Assembly (NCBI RefSeq): GCF_004770905.1
Contig: NZ_RQHT01000014.1
Span: 1,491,001-1,555,000 of the forward strand
From: Leptospira bandrabouensis
GTDB lineage: Bacteria > Spirochaetota > Leptospiria > Leptospirales > Leptospiraceae
Length of the DNA stretch: 64,000 bases
Reading direction: 5' to 3'
Below the pieces are notes generated by a model that did no database searches, was not told the origin of the DNA, and worked only from the letters and a program-made list of their open reading frames with translations. The position numbers were made by a program, and so were the translations under genes. Shown here piece after piece: positions 43,730 through 53,074 of the stretch (its first letter is position 1; each line of letters starts with the position of its first letter).

Positions 43730-45772
43730 TTAGTGTGTTCGAAATGAATTGGTTACAGTCGCAATGGTACTTGCAATTTCGCCAATTTTTTGACTGACTT
43801 GGTTCAAATCTTCGGAATTATTCGCAAGTTGTTGTGCGTTCCCAGAAAGTGTATTGATAGTATTTACCATATCTTCGGATGCTTTTTTTTGCTCCCGACT
43901 GGAAAATTCGATGGTTTCTGCCATTTCTTGTAAGCCATTTAACTCAGTCGTTACATTGAGCAAACTTTTAGATTGTGTCGTCATTTCTACTTTTAGATGA
44001 TTCACACCACTTTGCATTCTGTTGGATTGTTCGACAATTTCACCTAATGCATTTACAGTTTCATGAACATGATTGGCTCCAAGATTCACAACTGCATTGC
44101 TTTTTTCAATGAGACGTTTGATGTTTTTTACTGACGATTGTGTTTTATCGGCAAGTTTTGAAATTTCTTCGGCTACAACCGCAAAACCCATACCTGCATC
44201 TCCTGCTCGGGCTGCTTCAATACTTGCATTTAATGCTAGTAAGTTGGTTCTTTCTGAAATTTCAGTAATTAAATCGACAATACCGGTAATTTCTTTAGTC
44301 ACCGAACGTATCTCCGACATTGCATTGTCAGTGTTTTGCACTGAAGTATTACCTATGTTTGCTAAATTTGTAGAGGCAATCGATAGATTAGTCAATTGTA
44401 AGAGTGCACTTTCAATGTTGGAAATTGAACCTTCAATTGTTTTCATTTCTTCTGTAATTTTATTAATATTTTTCGTTTCATTTGAAATGAATTCAAACAT
44501 AATCTCAAATGAAGTAGTTAATTCCTCTAATGATGCTGCCGACTCTTCTGATACTGAAGCTAACGAAGAAGCGTTATCGGAAACAGAAATAGCATCATTC
44601 TTTAATTGAAAGGATGATTTTTCAGCATTACTCACGGATATTTTTAATTGGTTCATAATCTGATTTAGATTAGATAAAAATAGGTTGATCGAACCTGCTA
44701 TTTTACCTATTTCATTTTTTCCAAAATCTGGGATCGTTTTTGTTAAATCAGCTTCCCCACTTGAAAGTTCATTTACTTTAGATAGTACCATTACCAAAGG
44801 TTTGTTAATGCTTTGAAAGATAAAAACAACAAAGAAACTAGATACAACCAAAGACCCTAATGCCAAAAGAATGTTTATATTTCTTTGGAACGATAATAAT
44901 TGAATTCGATCATTAACTAGTTTTTCAAGAATTCCAATGGAACTGTCTTGGATTGTCCCAGCAATCAATGTTCCTTTGTGAATTGTTGTGAATAAGTTTT
45001 CTGAAGAAGATGGTTTGGTGGTTGATTGGATAAAGGTTTTTTTAAGTTCTTTTACGTAAGTTTCGCAAGATGTATTCGCAATATTTTTTGCTTCAGTTAA
45101 TTCTTTTTCATAAGGAGATATGTCTTCTATGGATTTCGTATATGATTTTTGTATTTCCTTGCAAGTTGTTTCAATAAAATTTATAGATATTAACGCTTTT
45201 GTGTAATTAACACTAGAGTATTGATTGTTTTTATGATTCGCAGTTGTATATTCATCACGAACAATTTCCTTTAAAGTTGCTATATTTTTTAAGATTTCAG
45301 GCACTCGAAAAAAAATAATTTCCATTTGATAGTAAGAGTTTACTTCGGGATCTAAAATTAGATTTGAAAAATCACCAATCTTTAGTGCTAATTCTTGTGT
45401 ATCATTCAGAAATTGAATGCTAGTGGATGGATCAAAAGACTGGATCGTTGTATACTTTTTCCAAGCATTCAGTAATTTTGGATCCTCTGCGAGTAAATTT
45501 GATTCTTCGATTTTCTTTTTTGCCGTTTCGATAAGAGGAATTAAGTTGTTTGTCTCCTCTTCTCCAATTTTAAGCCGTTCTAATCCCTCTCTATAGGTTA
45601 AGTAAATAGGTTTTAATGTTTGAATGCCTAGTTCTTCTTTTTCTGCAAATTGAATGGTTCCATTCAGTGAACGTACTAAAATGAGCAAAATGATGAATAG
45701 TGATACAATGAGTGGCAAAGGTAAAAGTAATAATCTAATTTGAATCGAAAATTGGGAGAGAAGTTTTGACAT
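43730..45772 (-). CDS. Methyl-accepting chemotaxis protein
   Basis: A 680-residue transmembrane receptor. TM1 lies at about 10-35, then a long (~260 residue) helical periplasmic sensor domain of the HBM/four-helix kind, and TM2 near 300-325 ('[18 protein letters not shown]'). A HAMP region and the signalling domain follow, with the hairpin tip '[20 protein letters not shown]'. It relays a ligand signal to CheA/CheW to steer motility. No CheB/CheR pentapeptide tail is seen. The ligand is unknown, and no che genes are in the window. Confidence 0.95.
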   Translation of the reverse strand: MSKLLSQFSIQIRLLLLPLPLIVSLFIILLILVRSLNGTIQFAEKEELGIQTLKPIYLTYREGLERLKIGEEETNNLIPLIETAKKKIEESNLLAEDPKLLNAWKKYTTIQSFDPSTSIQFLNDTQELALKIGDFSNLILDPEVNSYYQMEIIFFRVPEILKNIATLKEIVRDEYTTANHKNNQYSSVNYTKALISINFIETTCKEIQKSYTKSIEDISPYEKELTEAKNIANTSCETYVKELKKTFIQSTTKPSSSENLFTTIHKGTLIAGTIQDSSIGILEKLVNDRIQLLSFQRNINILLALGSLVVSSFFVVFIFQSINKPLVMVLSKVNELSSGEADLTKTIPDFGKNEIGKIAGSINLFLSNLNQIMNQLKISVSNAEKSSFQLKNDAISVSDNASSLASVSEESAASLEELTTSFEIMFEFISNETKNINKITEEMKTIEGSISNIESALLQLTNLSIASTNLANIGNTSVQNTDNAMSEIRSVTKEITGIVDLITEISERTNLLALNASIEAARAGDAGMGFAVVAEEISKLADKTQSSVKNIKRLIEKSNAVVNLGANHVHETVNALGEIVEQSNRMQSGVNHLKVEMTTQSKSLLNVTTELNGLQEMAETIEFSSREQKKASEDMVNTINTLSGNAQQLANNSEDLNQVSQKIGEIASTIATVTNSFRTH

Positions 45773-45885
45773 AAGACTTGATATCTTCCTGTAGTGGACG
45801 AAATAAAAATCGATATAGTTTCTAACGATAATTGATTTTCAATAAATCGATCATTTAATTTTATAGAGTATTGAACGGAGGGTTT

Positions 45886-46332
45886 ATGAAAAAATCCCTG
45901 ATACTTGTATGTTTGTTAACCGTAATTTCCTGTGCTCGCACTTTGGAAGTTAAAAACCAGGAAAGCCTTTTTGAAAATTGCATGAAAACTTTCAAAGATG
46001 AAGTAAAGTGTCGCGAATTCATGTCAAGCTCAGCAAAAGAAATTCAGTCTGAAGAACAACAACGCGAAGCGACATTAGCACAGCTAACGAAAGAACAATT
46101 AGCTGGGATGAAACTTCGAAAGGATATCAAAGACACATTACCTGGGAAAAATGGTAATTTTGTTAGAGAATACATTGGTGATCCAGACGAGATTAAACGT
46201 GGTGGTGATAGAGAATATTGGGTATATAAACGTCCTATCAGTAAGTATGACAGTGAATCGCTTCCGGATAGAGAAATCACCGTTATATTTCGACGTTCTT
46301 TTGTTGAAAAAGTAGATTATAGAAAGCCATAA
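45886..46332 (+). CDS. BamE/SmpA-like lipoprotein
   Basis: About 148 residues from the ATG at 45886, which has CGGAGGG 4-10 bases before it; the TTG at 45871 would only lengthen the signal peptide. The lipobox is 'LLTVISCAR' (Cys near 16). The C-terminal half ('GNFVREYIGDPDEIKRGGDR', 'EYWVYKRP', then 'ITVIFRRSFVEKVDY') has the pattern of the SmpA/OmlA (BamE) fold, but it lacks enough conserved residues to call it BamE. It is probably anchored in the outer membrane. Confidence 0.6.
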   Translation: MKKSLILVCLLTVISCARTLEVKNQESLFENCMKTFKDEVKCREFMSSSAKEIQSEEQQREATLAQLTKEQLAGMKLRKDIKDTLPGKNGNFVREYIGDPDEIKRGGDREYWVYKRPISKYDSESLPDREITVIFRRSFVEKVDYRKP

Positions 46333-46420
46333 CATTAGTTATTGATTTGTCCTTGTAACTTTGGCATTGTTTTATTTCAGTTTAGGTTTTGTTAGAGTTT
46401 ACAGAGAAAGGGTAAAATTA

Positions 46421-46443
46421 GTCAGGAGATAATCTCTCCTGAC
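46421..46443 (-). terminator. Terminator of the porin/lipoprotein operon
   Basis: A perfect 9-bp stem, GTCAGGAGA (46421-46429) with TCTCCTGAC (46435-46443), has a 5-base loop. On the minus strand it is followed by TAATTTTA, a short T-rich tail. It lies 12 bases after the stop of the minus-strand lipoprotein gene and may also stop plus-strand transcripts from the BamE-like gene. Confidence 0.7.
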
Positions 46444-46454
46444 TTCAGTGTTTA

Positions 46455-46922
46455 CTAGTATACTAAGTAATCTTTTAAGTCTACTTCAACGCCTGCCGTT
46501 GTAGTATACTTTTTGTTACAAGCGGAAAAAGCACCAGCAAGGGCTTGTTGCGCAAGGCCATAAGTGAACTGTGGTAAGCTACATGGTTGAATTGGATCAT
46601 TTACTTTAGAAAGAACGCACTCTTTTAATGCTTTCAGTTGTTCAGTTGTTTTTCCTTCCAACTTTGTTGAGGCGCAACCTGTGCCAGCGTTAAAGTATTC
46701 TTTTCCACCTACACATGAGTTCGCTGCAGTATAAGCAGCAACACAATTAGCTTTAACCTCTGAGTCGATCACCGCATTGTTTACCAAGTAAAGTAGTGCC
46801 GTTGGGTTATCTTCTTTTTTGGAACCAGATTCTGAGCAGCTAACAAAGTTTGCTGTCATAAGGAGAACCAAAGAGATTCCTACTAAACCAGATTTAAAGG
46901 ATTTGTTGTTCATTTTCATCAT
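46455..46922 (-). CDS. Cys-rich lipoprotein, co-transcribed with porin
   Basis: A 155-residue lipoprotein (signal peptide with lipobox NFVSC, Cys near 29). Eight Cys occur after it, in spacings such as 'NCVAAYTAANSCVGG' and 'ECVLSKVNDPIQPCSLP', so the fold is likely held by disulfides. No family recognised. AAGGAG lies directly upstream of a double ATG (46922 or 46919). It starts 7 bases after the porin stop, so it likely shares its message and could be a partner of the porin. Confidence 0.7.
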   Translation of the reverse strand: MMKMNNKSFKSGLVGISLVLLMTANFVSCSESGSKKEDNPTALLYLVNNAVIDSEVKANCVAAYTAANSCVGGKEYFNAGTGCASTKLEGKTTEQLKALKECVLSKVNDPIQPCSLPQFTYGLAQQALAGAFSACNKKYTTTAGVEVDLKDYLVY

Positions 46923-46929
46923 TTTCTCC

Positions 46930-48444
46930 TTAGAATTTAGCTACCATACCGACAATAATACCGTTTTGGTATGAAGCCGGTCTTCCGGAAGTGTCTACGA
47001 ATTGTTGACCAGGACCCCAATCTCTTCTTAAGTCTACTTTAACTTGTAGGTTTTCTGTTAGGTCAAAAGTAGGTGTGAAAGTTAGAGTTTTGATTTGTCC
47101 ATAGTTACTAACTGCTCTTGTTCCAATAGAATCTTGGAATTTAAGGTCATATCTGTCTGCAGGAGTTACCGCAAATAGAGGTGGGTTTACTACGAGTGAT
47201 CCACCGTAACGTTTGTCATCAAGATACTCAAAACGGAAACCAAGTGCAAAGAAGTTTGTGAACTGATATTTAGCTTGTAATTGGTAAGTTTGGTAAACTC
47301 TTTTGATTTTGTTTTCTCGGCTTAGGTTTGTGTCTTTTGTGAGACCAGCAGCAACTAATCCTGGATCTAAATCAGGAACAAGTCCTGGCATTGCTGTATC
47401 TAACTTAGTTTTAGTAACTCCACCTGCTTCGTAACCATACGCCGCTGTGTTAGTTTGACCAGTTCTTTCACCATAAGTATAGTCAAAGATCGTTGTTAAT
47501 TTATCAGTTGGTTTGAAGATCAAAATTAAGTTTTGAATCATCCAGTGGTCAGCATGGAACGATGATTGTTTAGGAAACGATGTTCCGGTAGATTGTTCAA
47601 GATAGTATAAAGAATTGTTTTGTCTGCCTTTGATGTTATCATTAGCTTGCAATGTGTTCCATACAACTTGAAACTTATCTGGCACAACATCATACTTCAC
47701 TTGAGTTCCAATCGCTCTGGTAGGGTTTGGACCATCAGCATAAGCATGTTGTGAAGTGCTAGTTAAACTAGATCCACCCGCTGCATCCCCGTAAGGCGAT
47801 AATCCATTGTAACCAAATTGTTGGCCGTTTCCAGTGTAGCCAGTTCCTTGGGCACTGTTGTAAAGATAAAGACCAGTTGATAGTCTATCGTTGATTTGGA
47901 GGTTTGCCCTCGCACCTGTATGGATAAATGGGATTGTGTTAAAGAACACATAACCAATCGTGTAAGCGATGTTATCCTTTGAGTCAAGAAGTTCCAATCC
48001 GATATGTGTTGCCATTTTACCTACGTCAACTGTCAACCCTTTGAAAACAGGGAAGTATGCTGAAACATAAGCTTGTTGTAACAACTGCATATTATGAAGA
48101 GAGTTAGTTGTTTGGTACGGACGCTCTTGATACATGTTGTTTTGTCCGTTTTGCATGTCTAAACGGAAACCCCATGGACTTTCTTTATCCGCCAACTTCT
48201 CCATAGAAAGTTTTACTGCATTCACAGCAAACTGCTTGTTGTAAGTGTGGAATGTTCCCGCTGTATCTTGGGTAGCCCCTTGCCGGTTATTTGTAGTATA
48301 GTTATAATATACGTCCACATATCCGGAAAAATTTACCAACTCATACCAAGACTTATCCTTTTCCTTTTTATCCTGAGCAAAAAGGGAAGCCTGGGAAAAT
48401 AAGGTAGCAACAATCGTCGCCAACAGAGTGTATTTATTTCTCAT
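46930..48444 (-). CDS. Outer-membrane beta-barrel porin (BBP2/OmpL-like)
   Basis: A 504-residue protein with a cleaved signal peptide (ending near 'ASLFAQ') and many amphipathic strands rich in Tyr, Asn and Gly, ending in an aromatic residue (MVAKF), the usual outer-membrane insertion signal. 'VNFSGYVDVYYNYTTNN' and 'LTVDVGKMATHIGLELLDS' fit the BBP2/OmpL-like porin family (PF07642), a passive channel for small solutes. A Cys-rich lipoprotein gene follows. Confidence 0.85.
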   Translation of the reverse strand: MRNKYTLLATIVATLFSQASLFAQDKKEKDKSWYELVNFSGYVDVYYNYTTNNRQGATQDTAGTFHTYNKQFAVNAVKLSMEKLADKESPWGFRLDMQNGQNNMYQERPYQTTNSLHNMQLLQQAYVSAYFPVFKGLTVDVGKMATHIGLELLDSKDNIAYTIGYVFFNTIPFIHTGARANLQINDRLSTGLYLYNSAQGTGYTGNGQQFGYNGLSPYGDAAGGSSLTSTSQHAYADGPNPTRAIGTQVKYDVVPDKFQVVWNTLQANDNIKGRQNNSLYYLEQSTGTSFPKQSSFHADHWMIQNLILIFKPTDKLTTIFDYTYGERTGQTNTAAYGYEAGGVTKTKLDTAMPGLVPDLDPGLVAAGLTKDTNLSRENKIKRVYQTYQLQAKYQFTNFFALGFRFEYLDDKRYGGSLVVNPPLFAVTPADRYDLKFQDSIGTRAVSNYGQIKTLTFTPTFDLTENLQVKVDLRRDWGPGQQFVDTSGRPASYQNGIIVGMVAKF

Positions 48445-48623
48445 TTGCCATTTCTCCTATGTGAACTTGTTGTGCAAGTTGTGTACCAGGTTGGCGAGGT
48501 TGCCTTAGGTCATAGGAAGAAAAAAAGAGAAACACTGTATTTGAATGGGTTCTTGGGGAAAAAAAATAAGTTTTTGATTAATTAAGGAACAATAGGAATT
48601 CCAGATTTTTAAAAAATATGAAA

Positions 48624-49910
48624 TTATTTGGTCAGGTTGCTTATAAATTGGGCAGAGTGTAACAATAGTCTTGAATATTCATTTTCTTTAGGCGAGCGTA
48701 GGACAAGTTCTAGGAGTTGGTTTAAAATGACTCCGTACTTGGTTTTTGCCAGATCAGGGTAGGTTTCCGATAAATGATTACCATTCAATTTCATGTCCGT
48801 GAGGAGAAGGGGAGGTCCTTCTTCCCAAATTTGGACAAAATGTTTCACGGTGTCACCAAAAATAGGTTTAAGCTTTAAAATGAATTCTGGGGTGATAGGA
48901 AACCTTGTTTGAAAGTGTCGTTTAACGGGCGCAAGGAATTCTTTTTTCAGAATAAATTCATCATCTTTTTTTGTCTTTTCTGTGTTTTCCCACTTGGCTA
49001 TTAATTCAAAGAACAAAAGACAGTCTTTTATATTTTGACCAGAAAATTTTAAAGTCCGAAGGATTGATTCCAACTCCTTTAAGGAGATTTTTTCTAATAT
49101 TGCAAAAAATGAAAACGCTAACTGTAAACCAATTAGTTCTTTCGAAGTTTTGTCTAACTTTTCTAAGACATGATAATTTGCGGTTAGTATCTGCGGCAGG
49201 TTAGTGAGGAAAATTTGAAAGATGTTTTCGTCAACTAACAACTGTATCATGCGAGATGGATGGGGTCCGGAAAAAGATTTGAGTACTTCGTCCTGGAATC
49301 TCTCTAATGATATTTTTTTTGTAATGTGCTTAGTTTTTTGAATCGCATTTTTCGTTTCTGGTTCGATTACAAAATCTAACGTACTTGCAAATCTTAATGC
49401 TCGAATAGGACGTAAGCCATCTTCTGAAAAACGTTGGATTGGGTCCCCGATGGTACGAATTGTCCGTTCTTGGATATCTTTTTGTCCAAAATGTTCATCA
49501 ACAAGAATTCCTGTAGAAATATCGAATGCCAAAGCATTCATTGTAAAATCTCTACGTTTTAAATCTTCTGACAATGTTGTACCAAATTCTACATTATCTG
49601 GTCTCCTACCATCAGTATAATCTTTATCAATGCGATAGGTAGTAATTTCGTAGTTGGTTCTATCTAAAACAACCGTTACTGTACCGTGTTTTATTCCTGT
49701 GTCTATCACAGTTCTAAATAAACGTTTTACTTGTTTCGGTTCGGCGTTAGTTGTTAAATCGTATTCTTTGGGAGCTTTACCCATGACAAGATCGCGAACT
49801 GAACCTCCGACAAGGTAACATTCAAAGCCTTCTCCTTTCAGAGCAGAATCAATTTGCACTAAGTGATTAAGAAATTTTGTAGGAATTAGGGAACGTAAAT
49901 CTATTGGCAA
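48624..49910 (-). CDS. CCA tRNA nucleotidyltransferase/poly(A) polymerase family
   Basis: A 428-residue class II nucleotidyltransferase. The head domain has 'YLVGGSVRDLVMGKAPKEYD' (Gly-Gly-Ser plus metal-binding Asp pair), and 'RRDFTMNALAFDISTG' and 'RFSEDGLRPIRALRFAST' follow, with the tail domain downstream. It adds or repairs the CCA end of tRNAs in the cytoplasm. It overlaps the Fur-family gene by 10 bases. The split into CC- and A-adding forms, or a PAP role, cannot be judged by eye. Confidence 0.93.
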   Translation of the reverse strand: MPIDLRSLIPTKFLNHLVQIDSALKGEGFECYLVGGSVRDLVMGKAPKEYDLTTNAEPKQVKRLFRTVIDTGIKHGTVTVVLDRTNYEITTYRIDKDYTDGRRPDNVEFGTTLSEDLKRRDFTMNALAFDISTGILVDEHFGQKDIQERTIRTIGDPIQRFSEDGLRPIRALRFASTLDFVIEPETKNAIQKTKHITKKISLERFQDEVLKSFSGPHPSRMIQLLVDENIFQIFLTNLPQILTANYHVLEKLDKTSKELIGLQLAFSFFAILEKISLKELESILRTLKFSGQNIKDCLLFFELIAKWENTEKTKKDDEFILKKEFLAPVKRHFQTRFPITPEFILKLKPIFGDTVKHFVQIWEEGPPLLLTDMKLNGNHLSETYPDLAKTKYGVILNQLLELVLRSPKENEYSRLLLHSAQFISNLTK

Positions 49911-50323
49911 TTTCTACATTTGCCTCTGAACACAATTTCGACCGATTCTGTAGAAAAACCTTTCAAGTGTTTTGCGGATGGAATTCCATTCCAAGGATCA
50001 TCAATACATTCGATTTTTCCACAAACGTTACAAATCAAATGTCCATGTGCCGCTGATACTACGTGATTCCCGTCCGACTTTAACTCAAAATAGGTGACTC
50101 GATCTGTTGAATGTAAGGAATTCAACAGATTTTTTTCTTCCAAATCAGATAAGGCTCTATAGATGGTGACTCGATCCCAGGATTCTTCTTTTGGAAGTTT
50201 TTCCATGATTTCTTGGTGATTGAGGGGCCTTGGGGATCCTTGAAGAATGGACAAAACTTGTTCACGATTTTTCGTTACTTTCAGTCCGATTTTTTTTAGT
50301 ATTTGAGAAGGATCGCCTGCCAT
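49901..50323 (-). CDS. Fur-family transcriptional regulator
   Basis: About 140 residues. The winged helix has 'LKVTKNREQVLSILQ' and 'WDRVTIYRALSDLEEKNLL'. The metal-binding half has 'HGHLICNVCGKIECID' and 'FRGKCRNCQ', the two CxxC pairs that bind structural zinc. It could be a Fur, PerR or Zur; the sensory-site residues do not decide this. The ATG at 50323 is preferred to the upstream frame to 50392, which runs into the preceding gene. Its neighbours (RNase HI, lipoprotein, CCA enzyme) do not reveal the regulon. Confidence 0.9.
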   Translation of the reverse strand: MAGDPSQILKKIGLKVTKNREQVLSILQGSPRPLNHQEIMEKLPKEESWDRVTIYRALSDLEEKNLLNSLHSTDRVTYFELKSDGNHVVSAAHGHLICNVCGKIECIDDPWNGIPSAKHLKGFSTESVEIVFRGKCRNCQ

Positions 50324-50355
50324 GATTTGTTTATCCTGTGGTGGGGGGAGATTGT

Positions 50356-50721
50356 CTATTCTAAAATCACGTTTGCTTTCCAGATTTCCCAATACCGAAT
50401 TCCCATTTGAGTATGGATTTGTAAGAACTCCTCAATTTCCTTACCCTTTGTTTTATCCACAATGACAGGGGCTATTCCCAAATCCAATTTACGATTGAGG
50501 ATGGAATCGATTTCTTCTTTAGCGGATTTCGTGACTTGGTCACAATCGTCTTTACGATCTACCAGTTGGTTTTTGTTTTTTTCGCAGAAAGTTGCTGATA
50601 CGAAGGAAGATTGTGATTCTAATAATTCATCTAATTGACGAGTGGCGGATTTTTTGCACTGAGTTAAAGAGGTGGTTATCGAAACGACTAAAAAAGTCGC
50701 CATCCAAATTCGAAAAATCAA
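50356..50721 (-). CDS. Small hypothetical lipoprotein
   Basis: A 121-residue protein with a signal-like N-terminus and lipobox-like end (LTQC, Cys near 22). The rest is charged and helical with two further Cys ('SATFCEKNKNQLVDRKDDCD'). No family recognised. It overlaps the RNase HI gene by 4 bases and ends close to the Fur start, so it belongs to a four-gene operon. Confidence 0.65.
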   Translation of the reverse strand: MIFRIWMATFLVVSITTSLTQCKKSATRQLDELLESQSSFVSATFCEKNKNQLVDRKDDCDQVTKSAKEEIDSILNRKLDLGIAPVIVDKTKGKEIEEFLQIHTQMGIRYWEIWKANVILE

Positions 50722-51131
50722 ATCTTAGAATCCTGTGCCAAGTTGGCTAGTTGGTCAGCTCTCGTATTTTGTTCGCGCGGAATGTATTGAATTTCAAAAT
50801 TTTGAAACGATGATTTTAAGGAATCGCATTTATTTTTAAACACAAGTAGATCTTTGTTTTTAACTTTATATTCGCCTTTCATTTGTTTGACGACAAGTTC
50901 AGAATCTAATCGGAATTTAATCTTTTGTAAATTCTGTTTGATTGCTTCTTCCATTCCTCGGAACAATGCTTGCCATTCTGCAACATTGTTCGTTGCATTT
51001 CCAATTTTTTCCGACAGGAAAAAAAATTCGATTCCATCATTGTTTTGAAACGAAACCCCGATCGCAGCAGGGCCTGGATTTCCACGGGAACTACCGTCAC
51101 AGTAAATGAAGGTTGTATCTTTTGACGACAT
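50718..51131 (-). CDS. Ribonuclease HI-family protein
   Basis: About 137 residues, a single RNase H domain. Active-site carboxylates are seen in 'IYCDGSSRGNPGPAAIGV' (Asp), 'NNVAEWQALFRGMEEA' (Glu), 'FRLDSELVVKQMKGEYKVK' (Asp) and 'NTRADQLANLA' (Asp). This is the shorter type without an N-terminal hybrid-binding domain, like RnhA homologues in archaea and many bacteria. It cuts RNA in RNA-DNA hybrids. A TTG at 51167 would add 12 residues. It is the first gene of the operon. Confidence 0.9.
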   Translation of the reverse strand: MSSKDTTFIYCDGSSRGNPGPAAIGVSFQNNDGIEFFFLSEKIGNATNNVAEWQALFRGMEEAIKQNLQKIKFRLDSELVVKQMKGEYKVKNKDLLVFKNKCDSLKSSFQNFEIQYIPREQNTRADQLANLAQDSKI

Positions 51132-51227
51132 AGCCAACAGTCTTTTTGTGAACTCAATCTTCACCAATCAAAAACCTGAACTAATCATAAAAAAAACTTT
51201 TAGATTTTGAATTATGAAGGACTTTTT

Positions 51228-51307
51228 TCCGACTCCGTGGTAAACGGAGCGTATTGGGTGGCGGGTGGATAACCCCACCCAGTCCAGATAGGGCGGGGAC
51301 ATCTACC
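51228..51307 (-). repeat. GC-rich intergenic repeat, copy 2 of 3 (inverted)
   Basis: The minus strand reads TCCCCGCCC, spacer, CTGGGTGGGG, TTAT, CCACCCGCCACCCAAT and a less conserved tail. This is the same block order as at 14234-14320 and 63766-63852. The change in the middle of the CCCCGCCC/GGGTGGGG stem is a G-U pair, so pairing is kept. It lies between the divergent RNase HI and methyltransferase genes. Confidence 0.8.
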
Positions 51308-51341
51308 TAAAAATCCCAACCTCCCCTAAAAAAGGAATTAT

Positions 51342-52337
51342 ATGACCGAACGGGGATTGGGTGCCCTCACCATGTTTGAAAACCGCCTTCGTAAATTGAA
51401 GAAGGAACGCGAAAAGTGGGCAAAACGAGAATCGATTACATGTTACCGCGTTTATTCTGAAGACATTCCACAAGTTTCTTGCATATTAGATCGCTACCCG
51501 AACGGGTTCGTGTTATATGATAAAAGTTCTGTTCGCTTTCAACTGGAGGATGGGCATGATGAACGTTTTGATCGAATTGCCGCGATTGTGAGAGACGTAT
51601 TTCAAATCACAGAAGACCAATTGTATTTAAAAAGAAGGAAAAAACAAAAAGGATTAGATCAATATGACAAATTGGCCATTGAAGGAAATTATGAGTGGGT
51701 CAATGAATCTAATTTAGAATTTAGAATTAATTTATCTGATTATTTAGATACGGGACTTTTTTTGGATCACCGTATCACGAGAGATTGGTTAAGAAAAGCC
51801 TCAAAAGATAAATCTGTATTGAATTTATTTTCATACACAGGTGCATTTTCCGTCTACGCAGCGTCAGGTGGTGCAAAAAAAACAAAAAGTGTCGACCTCT
51901 CGAAAACTTACTGCGATTGGGCATTGAAAAATTTAGAACACAATGGCTTCCAATCTTCTAATCACCAAATTATAAATGCAGATATTTTGCAATGGATCGA
52001 AGAGGAAACTAAAAACCCTAATAGAGAGCGTTATGATTTAATTTTCTTGGATCCTCCCACCTTCTCCAATAGTAAAAAAATGCGAGAGGAATGGGATGTA
52101 CAAACAAAACATAGAAATCTTCTTTTATTACTTTTAACAAAATTTCTTACTGAAAATGGAGAAATTTGGTTCTCTACCAATTTTAGAAAATTCAAAATGG
52201 AAGTTGCTGACGAGGAGTGGAGGGAACGAGGTTTCCTTTGTATCAATCGTTCCAAAGAATCAATTCCTGCAGATTTTCGGGATGAAAAAATCCATCAGTT
52301 ATTCCGCATCAAACCTGATCCAGCCGTAAAAAATTAA
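51342..52337 (+). CDS. Class I SAM-dependent rRNA methyltransferase (RlmK-like)
   Basis: A 331-residue protein similar to the C-terminal (RlmK) half of RlmKL and to RlmI. An N-terminal part resembles 'FENRLRKLKKEREKWAKRES' of that family. The SAM site is 'VLNLFSYTGAFSVYAASGGA' with the acidic 'SVDLSKTY', and the catalytic motif is 'IFLDPPTFSNSKKM'. RlmK makes m7G2069 in 23S rRNA; here it stands alone without the RlmL half. AGGAA precedes the ATG. Its stop shares TTAA with the stop of the convergent motA-like gene. Confidence 0.85.
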   Translation: MTERGLGALTMFENRLRKLKKEREKWAKRESITCYRVYSEDIPQVSCILDRYPNGFVLYDKSSVRFQLEDGHDERFDRIAAIVRDVFQITEDQLYLKRRKKQKGLDQYDKLAIEGNYEWVNESNLEFRINLSDYLDTGLFLDHRITRDWLRKASKDKSVLNLFSYTGAFSVYAASGGAKKTKSVDLSKTYCDWALKNLEHNGFQSSNHQIINADILQWIEEETKNPNRERYDLIFLDPPTFSNSKKMREEWDVQTKHRNLLLLLLTKFLTENGEIWFSTNFRKFKMEVADEEWRERGFLCINRSKESIPADFRDEKIHQLFRIKPDPAVKN

Positions 52338-53074
52338 TATTTTACAAAGGGATCAATCCGTTCTGCTAGGATTCTTCGATTTTCACCAGACTGCAAAGAC
52401 AAGATTCCTCGCATGATCGCCTGTCTTTCGTTACTCTCTCGTTTGGCGACAACTTTGAGTTGGTTCGAAATAGGGAGTAATATTAAGTTTGCAAACGAGA
52501 TCCCATAAAATGTGGCGATGAAGGCTGTAGCAATTCCTTGCCCCAGAACTTTTGTGCCTCCATCTAAATTTTCAAGAACCGTAACAAGGCCGAGTACGGT
52601 TCCAATGATACCGACTGTAGGTGAAAAACCTGCGGCAGTTTCAAAAACTTTCGCTGATTTTAAACCATTCTTTTCTTCTTCTTCATGTGCTTCCCATAGA
52701 ATTTCTTCAATCGTCCTTGGATCTGATCCATCCACAATCAATTGAATCCCTTTTTGTAAAAAAGGGTTTTCTAATTTTTTGGCTTCATCTTCTAAAGATA
52801 ATAATCCATCTTTTCTAGCTTTTTCCCAAAAACGAAAAAATATTAACTTTAAATCCCTTTCTTTTTTTCTTGAAAGAGCAAAACGTGTGTCCCTTACTGC
52901 TTTCGTTACTTGGGAAATGGAATAGGATGCAAACGTAGCACCTAACGTACCACCTACGATCAGTAGCATTGCAGGGAGATGAAAAAAAGACCTTAAGGAA
53001 GCACCTTCTATTAAAATAGCAACAAATACCGATAAAACGGCAGCTAGGATTCCGAGTAGTGTTGAATGGATCAT
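52334..53074 (-). CDS. MotA/TolQ/ExbB-family stator-like protein
   Basis: A 246-residue protein with four TM helices at about 3-24, 32-52, 148-170 and 183-205. 'LPAMLLIVGGTLGATFASYS' and 'AAGFSPTVGIIGTVLGLVTV' with 'GQGIATAFIATFYGISFANL' are MotA hallmarks. It would be the proton/sodium-channel part of a flagellar motor stator. No MotB gene is beside it; instead it is coupled (4-base overlap) to a 728-residue membrane/TPR gene. It could work with a distant MotB. Confidence 0.9.
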   Translation of the reverse strand: MIHSTLLGILAAVLSVFVAILIEGASLRSFFHLPAMLLIVGGTLGATFASYSISQVTKAVRDTRFALSRKKERDLKLIFFRFWEKARKDGLLSLEDEAKKLENPFLQKGIQLIVDGSDPRTIEEILWEAHEEEEKNGLKSAKVFETAAGFSPTVGIIGTVLGLVTVLENLDGGTKVLGQGIATAFIATFYGISFANLILLPISNQLKVVAKRESNERQAIMRGILSLQSGENRRILAERIDPFVKY

